From IMG/VR virus record IMGVR_UViG_3300027754_000128, positions 1 through 52,458 of that record: a DNA stretch of 52,458 nt; one strand, 5' to 3'. The first letter of the stretch is position 1. The number at the start of each line of letters is the position of its first letter. This DNA comes from a virus. The position numbers were made by a program, and so were the translations under genes. The notes under the pieces were generated by a model, which was not told the DNA's origin, ran no database searches, and saw only the letters and a program-made list of their open reading frames with translations. Of this stretch, positions 1-6,703 are shown piece by piece.

Positions 1-45
1 TCCCATGTGAACAGCGGCGGCGGTCAGGGTGATCGGCTCACTCAT
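1..45 (-). CDS. Excisionase-like HTH protein, 5' fragment (partial at window edge)
   Basis: Only the first 15 codons are present (MSEPITLTAAAVHMG), running off the left edge. They are identical to the start of the complete gene at 50814-51152, which lies directly upstream of the integrase. The start codon overlaps the stop of the preceding membrane-protein gene by ATGA. On a circular molecule this fragment and 50814-51152 are the same gene seen twice, so it is an edge artefact and not a truncated gene. Confidence 0.7.
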   Translation of the reverse strand, partial: MSEPITLTAAAVHMG

Positions 46-106
46 GGGCTTCCCGCCCAGGCCAGGAACTCGACGTACCGGATCACCAGCCAGATCGCGC
101 CGGGGA
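1..106. repeat. Left copy of terminal overlap (identical to 51108-51213)
   Basis: Bases 1-106 are identical to 51108-51213. After that the two copies diverge but still encode the same membrane protein, then carry different genes, and converge again at the end of the HNH gene (1173 versus 52398). Best read as a circular or circularly permuted genome assembled past its own start into a second variant of the same locus. Unit length is then about 51.1 kb. A genuine long terminal duplication is less likely because the interiors differ in gene content. Confidence 0.85.
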
Positions 107-176
107 CGACCACGAACAAGACCGCAGCGACAATGCCGACGCGGGCGGCGACGGCCAGAGCGTCTTCGCTAATCAT
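42..176 (-). CDS. Small single-pass membrane protein (haplotype A)
   Basis: 44 residues. A short polar N-terminus (MISEDALAVAARV) is followed by one long hydrophobic stretch at about residues 12-38 (GIVAAVLFVVVPGAIWLVI), so a single membrane span is predicted. The start at 176 is set by the GGAG at 182-185 (read on the minus strand), which lies in the last codons of the preceding gene. The stop overlaps the excisionase start by ATGA. A diverged copy lies at 51149-51283 with the same C-terminal half and several substitutions in residues 10-24. Function unknown. Confidence 0.75.
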   Translation of the reverse strand: MISEDALAVAARVGIVAAVLFVVVPGAIWLVIRYVEFLAWAGSP

Positions 177-439
177 GTGTTCTCCAGTGCCGCACTGATT
201 TCCTCGATCTCGGAACGATGCGGCGCATCCATCTTCAGCGCGTGCAAAGCAGAGGACAGCGCACCCCGCAGCCGCTCGATCTCGTCTGCCTGTCTCGCGT
301 CCCACACGACCATCTTGTTGTGCGTGGCTGTGAGTTCGCTGTTGAGACGACGCAGGCGCTCGATTTCGTCGGCGGCTTCATACATCGTAGCCAGCGTCCC
401 GGCTTCCCGGCGCAGCTTCTTTACTAGGTCATCGCTCAT
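173..439 (-). CDS. Small coiled-coil cassette protein (haplotype A)
   Basis: 88 residues, almost entirely predicted helix. The heptad-like unit EIERLR occurs twice (about residues 25-30 and 53-58), suggesting a coiled coil or oligomerisation. The N-terminus (MSDDLVKKLRREAGTLATMY) and the C-terminal ALENT are shared with the 67-residue protein at 51280-51483, but the middle is replaced. The gene ends ...GAG AAC ACA TGA, and that sequence supplies the ribosome-binding site and overlapping start of the membrane-protein gene. Function unknown. Confidence 0.7.
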   Translation of the reverse strand: MSDDLVKKLRREAGTLATMYEAADEIERLRRLNSELTATHNKMVVWDARQADEIERLRGALSSALHALKMDAPHRSEIEEISAALENT

Positions 440-887
440 GTGTTCTCCAATTCAAATAGCTGCTTGCGCTCCAGTGGGTGGCCGTCTTTTCGTGGGCGGG
501 ACGGTACAGACCACGACCCCCCCCCCGTTCGCCAAGGCATCGCCATCCAGCACCCAGCACGCTTGCGCCTGTCTCGCTCGCCAGCAGATAGGTTCCGATG
601 CGGCGGTATCCGAGTGCGAAGCAGGCCCGAGCGGCTGCGCCGTACAGGAAGGAACAGGCGTTGCGTGTCCCGTCCGTGCATAGCCGCGTCACCTCCAACG
701 TGTTGCCATCGTCACGCATCCGAGATACCGGACGACCAACAATCACCACGCCTACAAGGAACTCTCCTGCGACTGCGCCAAGGCTGAACTTGTGGCCGAC
801 AACAGGCCGATGATGGCGATGCAAAACGCGAACAAAATCGTTCGCCGTCACCAACTCAACCTTTCGCAGTTGCAGGCGTTCGCTCAT
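429..887 (-). CDS. XF1762-family-like protein, frameshifted at a 10-G run
   Basis: The N-terminal part (about residues 1-125) has hallmarks I associate with the phage XF1762 family: HRHHRPVVGHKFS, VGRPVSR, LEVTRLCTDGTRNACSFLYG and GYRR. At 517-526 the coding strand has ten consecutive G. Beyond it the annotated frame reads an unlikely tail (GRGLYRPAHEKTATHW), whereas the -1 frame gives GGGSWSVPSRPRKDGHP...ELENT, which resembles the family C-terminus. That frame ends at 436 with the ENT-stop typical of this operon. The full product would therefore be 436-887 through a -1 shift. Explanations are a homopolymer indel, phase variation or programmed -1 frameshifting. The role of the family is unknown to me. 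Confidence 0.7.
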   Translation of the reverse strand: MSERLQLRKVELVTANDFVRVLHRHHRPVVGHKFSLGAVAGEFLVGVVIVGRPVSRMRDDGNTLEVTRLCTDGTRNACSFLYGAAARACFALGYRRIGTYLLASETGASVLGAGWRCLGERGGGRGLYRPAHEKTATHWSASSYLNWRTHER

Positions 888-910
888 CGCGGGACGCGCT
901 CATCGCTCAT
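884..910 (-). CDS. Eight-codon leader ORF before the XF1762-like gene
   Basis: The operon's usual start signal (GGAGGAGAGCACATGAGCGA) at 910 opens a reading frame of only eight codons, MSDERVPR. Its TGA overlaps the ATG of the XF1762-like gene by ATGA. The XF1762-like gene has no good Shine-Dalgarno of its own, so it would be translated by re-initiation after this mini-ORF. It could be a leader peptide or the scar left when a cassette was replaced. Confidence 0.4.
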   Translation of the reverse strand: MSDERVPR

Positions 911-1176
911 GTGCTCTCCTCCGCCTTATGAACCAAGAGCGTGCAGCGCCGGGGCGTGAACACTTCGCCATCCTTGTGGGTGATGAAGTCGATTATCTCT
1001 TGGCAGCCGCGCTCATCGACGTGCAGCGTGCCGACATCGGGCACGTTCAGAGCGTTGACGCCAATCCACAGTGTTGTGTCGATGTCGGCGGCGTCCACCA
1101 TCGACACAACGTCCGCCTCTTGGTGGCAGGGGGGGCAATATCCCACACGCCCATGTGGACACGCTTCATCGCTCAT
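907..1176 (-). CDS. Small zinc-ribbon-like cassette protein
   Basis: 89 residues. The N-terminus holds a compact Cys/His cluster (CPHGRVGYCPPCH, residues 5-17) that could bind one zinc. The rest is an unassigned alpha/beta domain with TLHVDERGCQEIIDF and a basic FTPRRCTLLVHK near the end. The start at 1176 (MSDE) follows GGAGCGCGGCAC and overlaps the HNH gene stop by ATGA. It is absent from the alternative slot version at 51149-52401, where other cassettes occupy this position. Function unknown. Confidence 0.7.
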   Translation of the reverse strand: MSDEACPHGRVGYCPPCHQEADVVSMVDAADIDTTLWIGVNALNVPDVGTLHVDERGCQEIIDFITHKDGEVFTPRRCTLLVHKAEEST

Positions 1177-1589
1177 GTGCCGCGCTCCACTTCGACAGCG
1201 GCCTTGCCTTCCGGCGAGAACGCGGAAATCCACGCAGCCGGGTCGACGCCGATCGCCTTCCACCAGGCACGCTCGTCGCCGGCCTTGTGCAGGGCGGCTG
1301 GCGAGGCATCGTGGTGGTAGTCGCACAACGGCACCGTAAGCTCGTCAGGACGCCGCTGGCCTAGCTTCCCGTGACCCTGTGGCCCGATAGACCGGACATG
1401 GTGGGCATGGCTTGGCGGGGCTGTTTTATGGCCTGTACCGCGGCACGCGATGCAGGGCTGGCCCTTCACCCGCGCGATGTGCCGCTTGTTCTTCGCCGGC
1501 CCCTTTTTGACCAGCGAGCGGGAGCCGGTCTTGGGGTGGCCCCTATTCTCTATTTTTGATTTAGGGGCCGGGTCTCTGGCGCGGATCAC
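1173..1589 (-). CDS. HNH nuclease-like protein, DUF968/Ref-like
   Basis: The C-terminal half carries a zinc/HNH-type core: CIACRG, HAHHVR, DELTVPLCDYHHD, then ALHKAGDERAWW. This matches the arrangement in DUF968 and P1 Ref-like recombination-enhancement nucleases, so a DNA nuclease acting in recombination is likely (inference). The GTG at 1589 overlaps the previous stop as GTGA, in line with neighbours; a TTG at 1619 would add ten residues. The region around 1538-1569 is AT-rich with an 8-bp inverted repeat. The last 61 bases of a second copy appear at 52398-52458. Confidence 0.75.
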   Translation of the reverse strand: MIRARDPAPKSKIENRGHPKTGSRSLVKKGPAKNKRHIARVKGQPCIACRGTGHKTAPPSHAHHVRSIGPQGHGKLGQRRPDELTVPLCDYHHDASPAALHKAGDERAWWKAIGVDPAAWISAFSPEGKAAVEVERGT

Positions 1590-2575
1590 CAGCCGACCCA
1601 CTGGCAGAAACGCGACCAAAGGGATGGCTGAAGGGCGACCGGCTCGATGACGGGCAGGTTGGGGAGGTTTGGTGAAGGCAATTCGCCCGGCACTAAAACC
1701 TCAAGAGGGCCATGAGGCGTGGGGTAACGCTTCTTCCATTGTCCACGGTGGGCACTCCATTGAACGGCTTTGAGGGAGACGCCCAAATGTTCGGCTGCTT
1801 GACGATAGGTCATCCAGGAACCGGCGATATTGATGATAGGCGAGATGACCGGCCCGACGCTGGCGAAGGGTGGGGTGGACGGGAGCAAATGAGCTGGGAT
1901 TAATAAATCGATGCCTGTGCTGCGGCCACCAAACGCGCGCCGCTTCTGCCAGCCACCTTGCGTGGCACGACGATGGATGGTCGATACGGAGCAGTCAAAC
2001 ATCTGGACGGCACGCTCAATCGTCACCCAGACCTTGTCAGGGTCGTCGGTGTATTTCTCCAATAACTTGTCGGGAATTGCGTAGATCGGGATTCCGCGCC
2101 CCCAAGCGTATGTCTTTCTCGGGAAGGAAGAATGATGGAAGTTTGCAAAGGCGGCTTTGCGACCAGTGACTTTCGCGTAAGTAGGCCCGGTCATCCACGT
2201 CGAACCTGCGATGGGCTCCGAGGTGTTGAGTTTTGCCGCGTAGCGTTCGACCTTGGCACGCATTTTAAGCACAGCCTTTCGTCTTGCGCGGCGACCTTCT
2301 GCACTTACGCGGCGTTTCGATTTCTGTTCGAGTTCGACGGCCGGCTGTTCCGCCACCTTGGTGGCCGTCAGGGCCGCATGATCGGCGATCATGTCCGACA
2401 TCCACGTTGACGGCGGCGACGACCTCGGCCGACCCTGCGGCGCTGTATATCCATTTCCTTGCGACATGAAATTGACCTCCGGCATGGTGAGTTGTGTTCC
2501 GTCTCGGGTACGCTCTCTGACGCGCTTGATGCGAAAGTAGTCGGCGACGTGGGTGCGGCGATGGCTGCGGGTCAT
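1586..2575 (-). CDS. DNA-binding protein with two related helix-turn-helix units
   Basis: 329 residues. Two similar units lie in the C-terminal half: VTIERAVQMFDCSVSTIHRR followed by a basic RRAFGG wing, and MTYRQAAEHLGVSLKAVQW followed by basic residues. Both have the A-x-x-LG/FxxS-x-x-TV pattern of a HTH with a following wing. The N-terminal third is basic (SKRRVSAEGRRARRKAVLK). The start at 2575 overlaps the ninB stop by ATGA. The position just after recombination genes suggests a DNA-linked or regulatory role, but the target is unknown. Confidence 0.7.
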   Translation of the reverse strand: MTRSHRRTHVADYFRIKRVRERTRDGTQLTMPEVNFMSQGNGYTAPQGRPRSSPPSTWMSDMIADHAALTATKVAEQPAVELEQKSKRRVSAEGRRARRKAVLKMRAKVERYAAKLNTSEPIAGSTWMTGPTYAKVTGRKAAFANFHHSSFPRKTYAWGRGIPIYAIPDKLLEKYTDDPDKVWVTIERAVQMFDCSVSTIHRRATQGGWQKRRAFGGRSTGIDLLIPAHLLPSTPPFASVGPVISPIINIAGSWMTYRQAAEHLGVSLKAVQWSAHRGQWKKRYPTPHGPLEVLVPGELPSPNLPNLPVIEPVALQPSLWSRFCQWVGW

Positions 2576-2967
2576 GTCGGCTCCCTCAACTGGATGCCGC
2601 GCATGGCGCACACGGCATGGATGAAATCTATGAGGCTGGAGAACCCCTTCTTCCTCAGTCTCGTTGTGCTGGGGCGAAGCTGGATCGGGTGGTCGAGGAA
2701 GATCACCATGTCCGAGTCGCCGCCATGCTCGATCATCCAGGCGGTGACGAGTGCCGTCTTGGCCTCCTCAACCGTGAGCCTGCGGCCATCGTCGGTGGCT
2801 AGTCCGCCCTCGACTACCTCTTCCAGCAAAGCGTGAAGCAGGCGATTCTGCCGGCTGTTCCTGCGCGGTTCGCCGATCTCGATGACCAGCCCCTTGGTCG
2901 CGCGCCGCACGAGATCAACGGCCCGCGCCCGGTCCTCCGGGGTCTGGAGGTAGACCTGGAGGCTCAT
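2572..2967 (-). CDS. ninB: NinB-family recombination protein
   Basis: 131 residues, close to the usual NinB size of about 140. Family-like blocks are visible: NRLLHALLEEV near residues 40-50, then GRRLTVEEAKTALVTAW at about 63-79, and a C-terminal region with LRPSTTRLRKKGFSSLIDF. Lambda NinB (Orf) helps RecBCD/Red-independent recombination by acting with SSB-coated DNA. The start at 2967 shares a base with the preceding stop (TAATG). It is grouped with the ERF annealing protein in one operon, consistent with a phage recombination module. Confidence 0.85.
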   Translation of the reverse strand: MSLQVYLQTPEDRARAVDLVRRATKGLVIEIGEPRRNSRQNRLLHALLEEVVEGGLATDDGRRLTVEEAKTALVTAWMIEHGGDSDMVIFLDHPIQLRPSTTRLRKKGFSSLIDFIHAVCAMRGIQLREPT

Positions 2968-3608
2968 TAGCGAATCGCCGTTCTGACCGTCTCGAAGATG
3001 CGGATGCCGGGGATGGCGCGCAGACCGCCGGCGACGGCCGCTTTGACTGCGGCCTCGTTGACCATGCAGTAGTTCCGCGGCACCAGCGACGGGTCGAGGA
3101 CTTCGTGCGTCCACTTCGTGCTGGCGCTGGCGAGCGCACCGCCGCTTGAGACGACGCGCGCGGCCTCGCGGACGACGACCGGGGCCGCCATGGGTGTCGG
3201 CTCATCGAATAGCGCCGCCGCCTCGCGTTCGGCCTTCTCGCGGGCAGCGGTTGCCGCCCGTTCCGCCGCCAGCTTCGCGGACTGGAAGCGGTTGATCGCG
3301 CCGACCACCTTGTCGATTGAGTCTTTGACCGGCTGGGAGAGGCCAGAGAAGAAGCCATCCACGGTGCGGCCGTCCGCGAGTATCTGCTGCTTCTCCTTCG
3401 TGCGGGCCGCCTCGATCGCCTTGGCAACTTCCTTCAGCGCGCGAGCCGTCTCTGCGTAGTCGCCGGCCTCGTCGTCGCTTTCAATCGCGCGGATCTCGGC
3501 CGGCACGAGCTGGGCTGCGTTCGTGGCGCCAGTCGAGAGCGCGGCGTGATCCATCGCCAGACGATCGGCGAGGGGCGGGGCATTGCCGCCGATGCCATGG
3601 CGGCTCAT
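2967..3608 (-). CDS. Coiled-coil protein beside the ERF gene, function unknown
   Basis: 213 residues. The N-terminus is LADRLAMDHAALS; the middle is a long charged helix with alternating Ala/Lys/Glu (about residues 45-135), typical of a coiled coil. The C-terminal domain (KWTHEVLDPSLVPRNYCMVN) looks globular. I recall similar genes next to ERF annealing proteins in alphaproteobacterial phages, but no function is known to me. The start at 3608 overlaps the ERF stop by ATGA, so translation is probably coupled. Confidence 0.75.
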   Translation of the reverse strand: MSRHGIGGNAPPLADRLAMDHAALSTGATNAAQLVPAEIRAIESDDEAGDYAETARALKEVAKAIEAARTKEKQQILADGRTVDGFFSGLSQPVKDSIDKVVGAINRFQSAKLAAERAATAAREKAEREAAALFDEPTPMAAPVVVREAARVVSSGGALASASTKWTHEVLDPSLVPRNYCMVNEAAVKAAVAGGLRAIPGIRIFETVRTAIR

Positions 3609-4348
3609 GCTGCCACCGCGCCTGTGCGATCCATCGCGGCATCGTAGGCTTCGAGCAGACGTTCGTAGTCGGCCGGCAGTTCGGTCTCGATCACGCCAAG
3701 GCGGGCCTTCTCGGTCTTCCACCAGGCTTTGAGTTCGTCGGACGTGTTCATGCCCTTGAACATTTCGACCGCAGCGGCGCACCACTGCTGCTTCTTTGTC
3801 GGCGGCGCGACAATCTTGGGAGCGGGGGCCTTGGATTCGGAGATCAACCCGTCGCGAGAGGCCTCGTCCTTTGCCGCCTGCGTTCCGACCGGGCCGACAA
3901 AGCGACGTGGCCCGGCTGGCCGGAAGTCGCCGCCGCCGTTCGCCATACCCCTGGTGCCTGTGTGTTCGTCATTTCCGTCGAGGTCGACGGGCGCTACGCC
4001 ACACATTGACGACAGCGCGAACCTGCGGGCGTAGGTGATGCTTGAGCCGTGGCCGTGCTGGTCGGCCTTGGTGACGGGCATACCCAGCACTTCACTCATC
4101 CACTGACCGGACGAGTGCATCATCATTGTCTCGACCTCGATGCCGCCGCCTTCGCGGATGCGGGGGAACTGCACCACCGCGATGTTGTTGGCGGAAAGCG
4201 GCGCGCGGATCGCGTCCCAGACCGCACCGAGGTCAGCGTACTTGGAGCGGAACGCGGGATTTTCCCGATCCTTGGTCGCCCCTTCGATCGCAGCCTGCGC
4301 CTTCGCCATAGCGGCGGCGATCTCGTTGATCTGTTCACTTCGTTGCAT
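3605..4348 (-). CDS. erf: ERF-family single-strand annealing recombinase
   Basis: 247 residues. The N-terminal ERF domain is clear: AMAKAQAAIEGATKD, NPAFRSKYADLGAVWDAIR, then YARRFALSSMCGV and DLDGND at about 105-125. ERF proteins anneal complementary single strands and help circularise or recombine phage DNA. The C-terminal half is a linker followed by a helical region (KKQQWCAAAVEMFKGM). I prefer the ATG at 4348 because GGAG sits 7 bases upstream; an ATG at 4360 is also in frame. Overlaps the preceding gene by 14 bases. Confidence 0.9.
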   Translation of the reverse strand: MQRSEQINEIAAAMAKAQAAIEGATKDRENPAFRSKYADLGAVWDAIRAPLSANNIAVVQFPRIREGGGIEVETMMMHSSGQWMSEVLGMPVTKADQHGHGSSITYARRFALSSMCGVAPVDLDGNDEHTGTRGMANGGGDFRPAGPRRFVGPVGTQAAKDEASRDGLISESKAPAPKIVAPPTKKQQWCAAAVEMFKGMNTSDELKAWWKTEKARLGVIETELPADYERLLEAYDAAMDRTGAVAA

Positions 4349-4559
4349 GACTTGCTCCATTGATTTTGAGGCAGGAAACCCGTGTGCCGCTCGGCACGAC
4401 GTTCGCGAGGCTGACGAGGTCGAGCGCGCAGGCGGTGGGTGACGACAGTGCCTTGCCGCGTGGGCGGCAGTCGGGGTCGCACTGCATGAGTTGCCAGCGC
4501 GGCGTGTCGGCCTGGGCCGGCAGCGCGATCAGGCAGAGCGCGAGCGCGAGGGGCTTCAT
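4335..4559 (-). CDS. Small exported protein, function unknown
   Basis: 74 residues beginning with a textbook signal peptide: MKPLALALCLIALPAQA, cleavage expected after QA at residue 17. The mature part has four cysteines spaced as two possible disulfide pairs (CDPDCR, TACAL, VSCLK). The start at 4559 overlaps the previous stop by ATGA. A secreted or periplasmic product inside an early replication/recombination operon is odd and hints at host-envelope modification, but no family is recognised. Confidence 0.7.
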   Translation of the reverse strand: MKPLALALCLIALPAQADTPRWQLMQCDPDCRPRGKALSSPTACALDLVSLANVVPSGTRVSCLKINGASHATK

Positions 4560-4942
4560 GCGTTCCACCGATCCTCGGCGCGCTGCTCGGCGCGCTGTTC
4601 TGCGGCGTCGTCCTCGTCGGCTTGCAGGTCATCGAGCGCCTGCTCGCACGCCTGTGCCTGGCCGTCCTCGCTTTCCAGCCAGTCGGCCGCGATGCTATCG
4701 AGCGTGCCTTGGGCGAGGTCGGCGTAGGCGCCGTCGAAGGGCGACGGCTTGCCGTCTTTGAGCGGCACCGCGCTGCCCCATTCGGCCATCGCGGCCTCTG
4801 CCGGCTGGCCGCCGGATGCGTAGGACGGCCCCTGCTCTGCAACGCGGGCGTGATAGGTGAACGTGATGCGGACATCGATCTCCGCGCCTTCGTCCGCGTC
4901 GCCGACCGGGATCGTGGCGTCGATCGTGTGGGTGCTGCTCAT
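4556..4942 (-). CDS. Acidic protein of unknown function
   Basis: 128 residues, strongly acidic (many Asp/Glu, ending EDDAAEQRAEQRAEDRWNA). The N-terminal half has alternating beta-like segments (IDVRITFTYHARV), the C-terminal third is helical. Start ATG at 4942 with GGAGG about 9 bases upstream; a GTG one codon earlier is possible. It overlaps the neighbour on both sides. The very acidic composition could suggest a DNA-mimic or protein-binding role, which is speculation. Confidence 0.7.
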   Translation of the reverse strand: MSSTHTIDATIPVGDADEGAEIDVRITFTYHARVAEQGPSYASGGQPAEAAMAEWGSAVPLKDGKPSPFDGAYADLAQGTLDSIAADWLESEDGQAQACEQALDDLQADEDDAAEQRAEQRAEDRWNA

Positions 4943-5154
4943 CACGCGGCCTCCAGTCCGAGATCGGAGGCGGAAACGGCGCGCGGCTGCGCCTCAACTT
5001 CCCGCTGAAGCATCTTTGCGATGCTCGCGGCATCCTTTGGGAACAGCCAGAATGTGGTTGTCACCATTGTTTTTCCGGCGTCATCGGACGCCCACAAGGA
5101 CAGTCCAATCTGACCTTTGTTCGATTGAGTGAGGTAGTTCAGCGAGGGCTTCAC
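4942..5154 (-). CDS. Small protein, function unknown
   Basis: 70 residues (MKPSLNYLTQSNKGQIGLSL...). GTG start at 5154 overlapping the upstream stop as GTGA. Contains a beta-rich first half (MVTTTFWLFPK) and a helical second half (ASIAKMLQREVEAQ). No signal peptide or membrane span. Shares the coupled-overlap organisation of the leftward operon. Confidence 0.65.
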   Translation of the reverse strand: MKPSLNYLTQSNKGQIGLSLWASDDAGKTMVTTTFWLFPKDAASIAKMLQREVEAQPRAVSASDLGLEAA

Positions 5155-5360
5155 GCGACATCTCCCTGGCGGTCGTTCATTGCGATGCTCGCGGCGCGGT
5201 GGGCGAGCAGAACGGCGTGCTGGCGGACGACCTGACGCTTGCTCTGGCAGAGCTGCTGGAGCGCGCGAACCAGCGTTTCGCCGATCGCGCCGGTAAACAC
5301 CGCACGCCGTGCGGCGAAGAGGGCGACCTCTTCCACTGAGGCGAGGGACAGGGCGTTCAT
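5151..5360 (-). CDS. Small helical protein, function unknown
   Basis: 69 residues, all helix by composition, with ARRAVFTGAIGETLVRALQQLCQSKRQVVRQHAVLLAHRAASIA in the middle (basic, Ala-rich). The start at 5360 overlaps the upstream stop by ATGA; a longer upstream reading frame exists but runs through the preceding gene. Second gene of the leftward operon. No recognisable family. Confidence 0.65.
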   Translation of the reverse strand: MNALSLASVEEVALFAARRAVFTGAIGETLVRALQQLCQSKRQVVRQHAVLLAHRAASIAMNDRQGDVA

Positions 5361-5593
5361 GCCGCCACCCGCATCGCGACGCCGGCTGCGTGGGCCTCGA
5401 GCATCTCGAGCGCGGCGGCGATCCGGTGGCCGGCGTAGACCTCCTGGCAGTCGGGCGCCTCGGCGATCATGTAGTGGCCGTGCCTGCGGGGCGTCCGGTA
5501 GATCGTGCCGATCCGCTGGCCGGCGTCGGTGACGACCTCGGCCGTGTCGGTCAGGCCGTCGGCGGCGGTGAAATTGAGCGGCTGAATGGTCAT
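5357..5593 (-). CDS. First gene of the leftward operon, function unknown
   Basis: 78 residues (MTIQPLNFTAADGLTDTAEV...). The ATG at 5593 is chosen because GGAGGG sits 7 bases upstream and the PL start point would fall near 5610; an in-frame ATG at 5668 would lie upstream of the promoter. The sequence looks like a small beta-rich fold (QRIGTIYRTPRRHGHYMI) followed by a helix. No family recognised. Confidence 0.7.
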   Translation of the reverse strand: MTIQPLNFTAADGLTDTAEVVTDAGQRIGTIYRTPRRHGHYMIAEAPDCQEVYAGHRIAAALEMLEAHAAGVAMRVAA

Positions 5594-5616
5594 GCTGTCC
5601 CTCCGTTGTTGGAAGG

Positions 5617-5646
5617 AGAGTACGCATAATGCGTCCGCATCGTCAA
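5617..5646 (-). promoter_or_regulatory. Early left promoter PL
   Basis: On the minus strand TTGACG (5646-5641), an 18-bp spacer and TACTCT (5622-5617). The spacer contains the operator at 5620-5634. This is nearly the same sequence as PR at 6424-6453 in opposite orientation. Transcription would begin near 5610, 17 bases before the first ATG. Confidence 0.75.
5620..5634. promoter_or_regulatory. Repressor operator OL1
   Basis: GTACGCATAATGCGT, a near-palindrome overlapping the -10 of PL. Its exact reverse complement occurs at 6436-6450 in PR. Such twin sites flanking the repressor gene are the expected targets of the S24-type repressor or the Cro-like protein. Confidence 0.8.
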
Positions 5647-5661
5647 ACGCAAAAAGCGTAC
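5647..5661. promoter_or_regulatory. Candidate second operator OL2
   Basis: ACGCAAAAAGCGTAC matches the operator ACGCATTATGCGTAC at 12 of 15 positions, with both half-sites intact. Its centre is 27 bp from OL1, just upstream of the PL -35. A weaker version (ACGCAAAAGGCGTTG, 6412-6426) sits in the corresponding place near PR. Confidence 0.55.
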
Positions 5662-5700
5662 ACCGCAAACAAAATGGTACGCCGCCAGAAAACCCTTAAA

Positions 5701-6387
5701 TTACTTGCGCTTACGGAAGGGCTGGTACTTTCCGATCACGAGGGCAATCAGGGCGATCTCCTCGTCTTCCGGTGGATTATCGGTATCCAGTTCAATCGGC
5801 CGCCATTTAGGGTCAGTCGAATCTGGTGCCAGGATCAGGATGTTGCCGCGCTTACGCAGTCGCTTGGCCGTCACCTCCCGTTGCCCCTGCTGAAAACGGC
5901 GCCGCTCGACAATCACGATGTCGTCTTCTGCGAACACAATGCCCGCGACGGCCTTGTCCACGCAGTGAAAGACATCCCCCGGCCCAGCAACACGGTTCAT
6001 CGACGTGCCGCGAACGATCAAGCCGTACTGTGAGTCAATTGGATAGCCGGCAGTTGGAGCTATCGGGAATTGCTCGAAGTCGTCGGCGTCCAGATCCGCG
6101 TCCAGGTCAAGCCACCGACCGGCCGCCACCTCACCGCGCGTAGGAACGGCGACCATCGCGCGCTGGGCCTTTTTCTGCGGCTGGGAACCTCCCTCTAGAA
6201 GCCACTCCCACGAAACGCTGAAGGCTCGCGCGTAGGCTTTCGCCATAGCCCGCTTAGGCACGCGCTGTCCGTTCTCGTGCGTCAAATAAGTAGACCGCAC
6301 CCAGCCAAAAGAGCGGGCGGCCTCTACTGCGGATTGGAACCCGGCTTCTTTGCGCGCCCACTTCAGACGTTCTGCTGGCGTGTTCAT
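5701..6387 (-). CDS. LexA/CI-type phage repressor (HTH plus S24 peptidase)
   Basis: 228 residues. N-terminal HTH at about 8-65 (ERLKWARKEAGFQSAVEAAR, then STYLTHENGQR). Linker cleavage site VAAGRW with Ala89-Gly90. Peptidase S24 catalytic Ser129 in RGTSMN and Lys175 in VTAKRL. It should hold PL and PR off in lysogens and self-cleave on RecA activation, so the prophage is likely SOS-inducible (known for the family). Start ATG at 6387 is the first residue before the HTH; upstream in-frame ATGs would cross the operators. There is no clear Shine-Dalgarno. Confidence 0.9.
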   Translation of the reverse strand: MNTPAERLKWARKEAGFQSAVEAARSFGWVRSTYLTHENGQRVPKRAMAKAYARAFSVSWEWLLEGGSQPQKKAQRAMVAVPTRGEVAAGRWLDLDADLDADDFEQFPIAPTAGYPIDSQYGLIVRGTSMNRVAGPGDVFHCVDKAVAGIVFAEDDIVIVERRRFQQGQREVTAKRLRKRGNILILAPDSTDPKWRPIELDTDNPPEDEEIALIALVIGKYQPFRKRK

Positions 6388-6423
6388 TAGGAACACATCG
6401 CACAGCCATCCACGCAAAAGGCG

Positions 6424-6453
6424 TTGACGGTGAGGACGCATTATGCGTACTGT
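6424..6453 (+). promoter_or_regulatory. Early right promoter PR
   Basis: TTGACG (6424-6429), 18-bp spacer, TACTGT (6448-6453). The operator 6436-6450 fills the spacer and touches the -10. The expected start point, about 6460, is at the ATG of the Cro-like gene (6461), so the mRNA may be leaderless. Confidence 0.75.
6436..6450. promoter_or_regulatory. Repressor operator OR1
   Basis: ACGCATTATGCGTAC, the exact reverse complement of OL1 (5620-5634). It lies between the -35 and -10 of PR, so bound repressor would block RNA polymerase. Confidence 0.8.
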
Positions 6454-6460
6454 CTCGGTC

Positions 6461-6703
6461 ATGATCACTTCGCCCTCTCAAGCAATCGAACTTCTCGGCG
6501 GCCACAAAAGCCTGTCTGGGCGCATCCATCGGCCTCTCACGACTGTCGCTTCTTGGGTGAAGCGGGATTCCATCCCCGTCGAGGTCTGGTCAAAGCTGAT
6601 CGACCTCGCGAAGGCGCGCGGCGTCGAAGGCGTCACTTACGAAACGCTCGCCCGCGCTCACGCGCCCGCTCGGCCCGGCAAGCGCAAGCGGCGTGCAGCA
6701 TGA
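6461..6703 (+). CDS. Cro-like HTH regulator
   Basis: 80 residues. SPSQAIELLGGHKSLSGRIHRPLTTVASWVKRDSIP is the layout of Cro/YdaS-like regulators: a helix, a second helix, then a recognition helix with TTVASW. The basic C-terminus (PGKRKRRAA) suits DNA binding. First gene downstream of PR, divergent from the repressor, as expected for a lytic-switch Cro. The start at 6461 fits the predicted transcription start; an ATG at 6443 would be inside the promoter. Confidence 0.75.
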   Translation: MITSPSQAIELLGGHKSLSGRIHRPLTTVASWVKRDSIPVEVWSKLIDLAKARGVEGVTYETLARAHAPARPGKRKRRAA

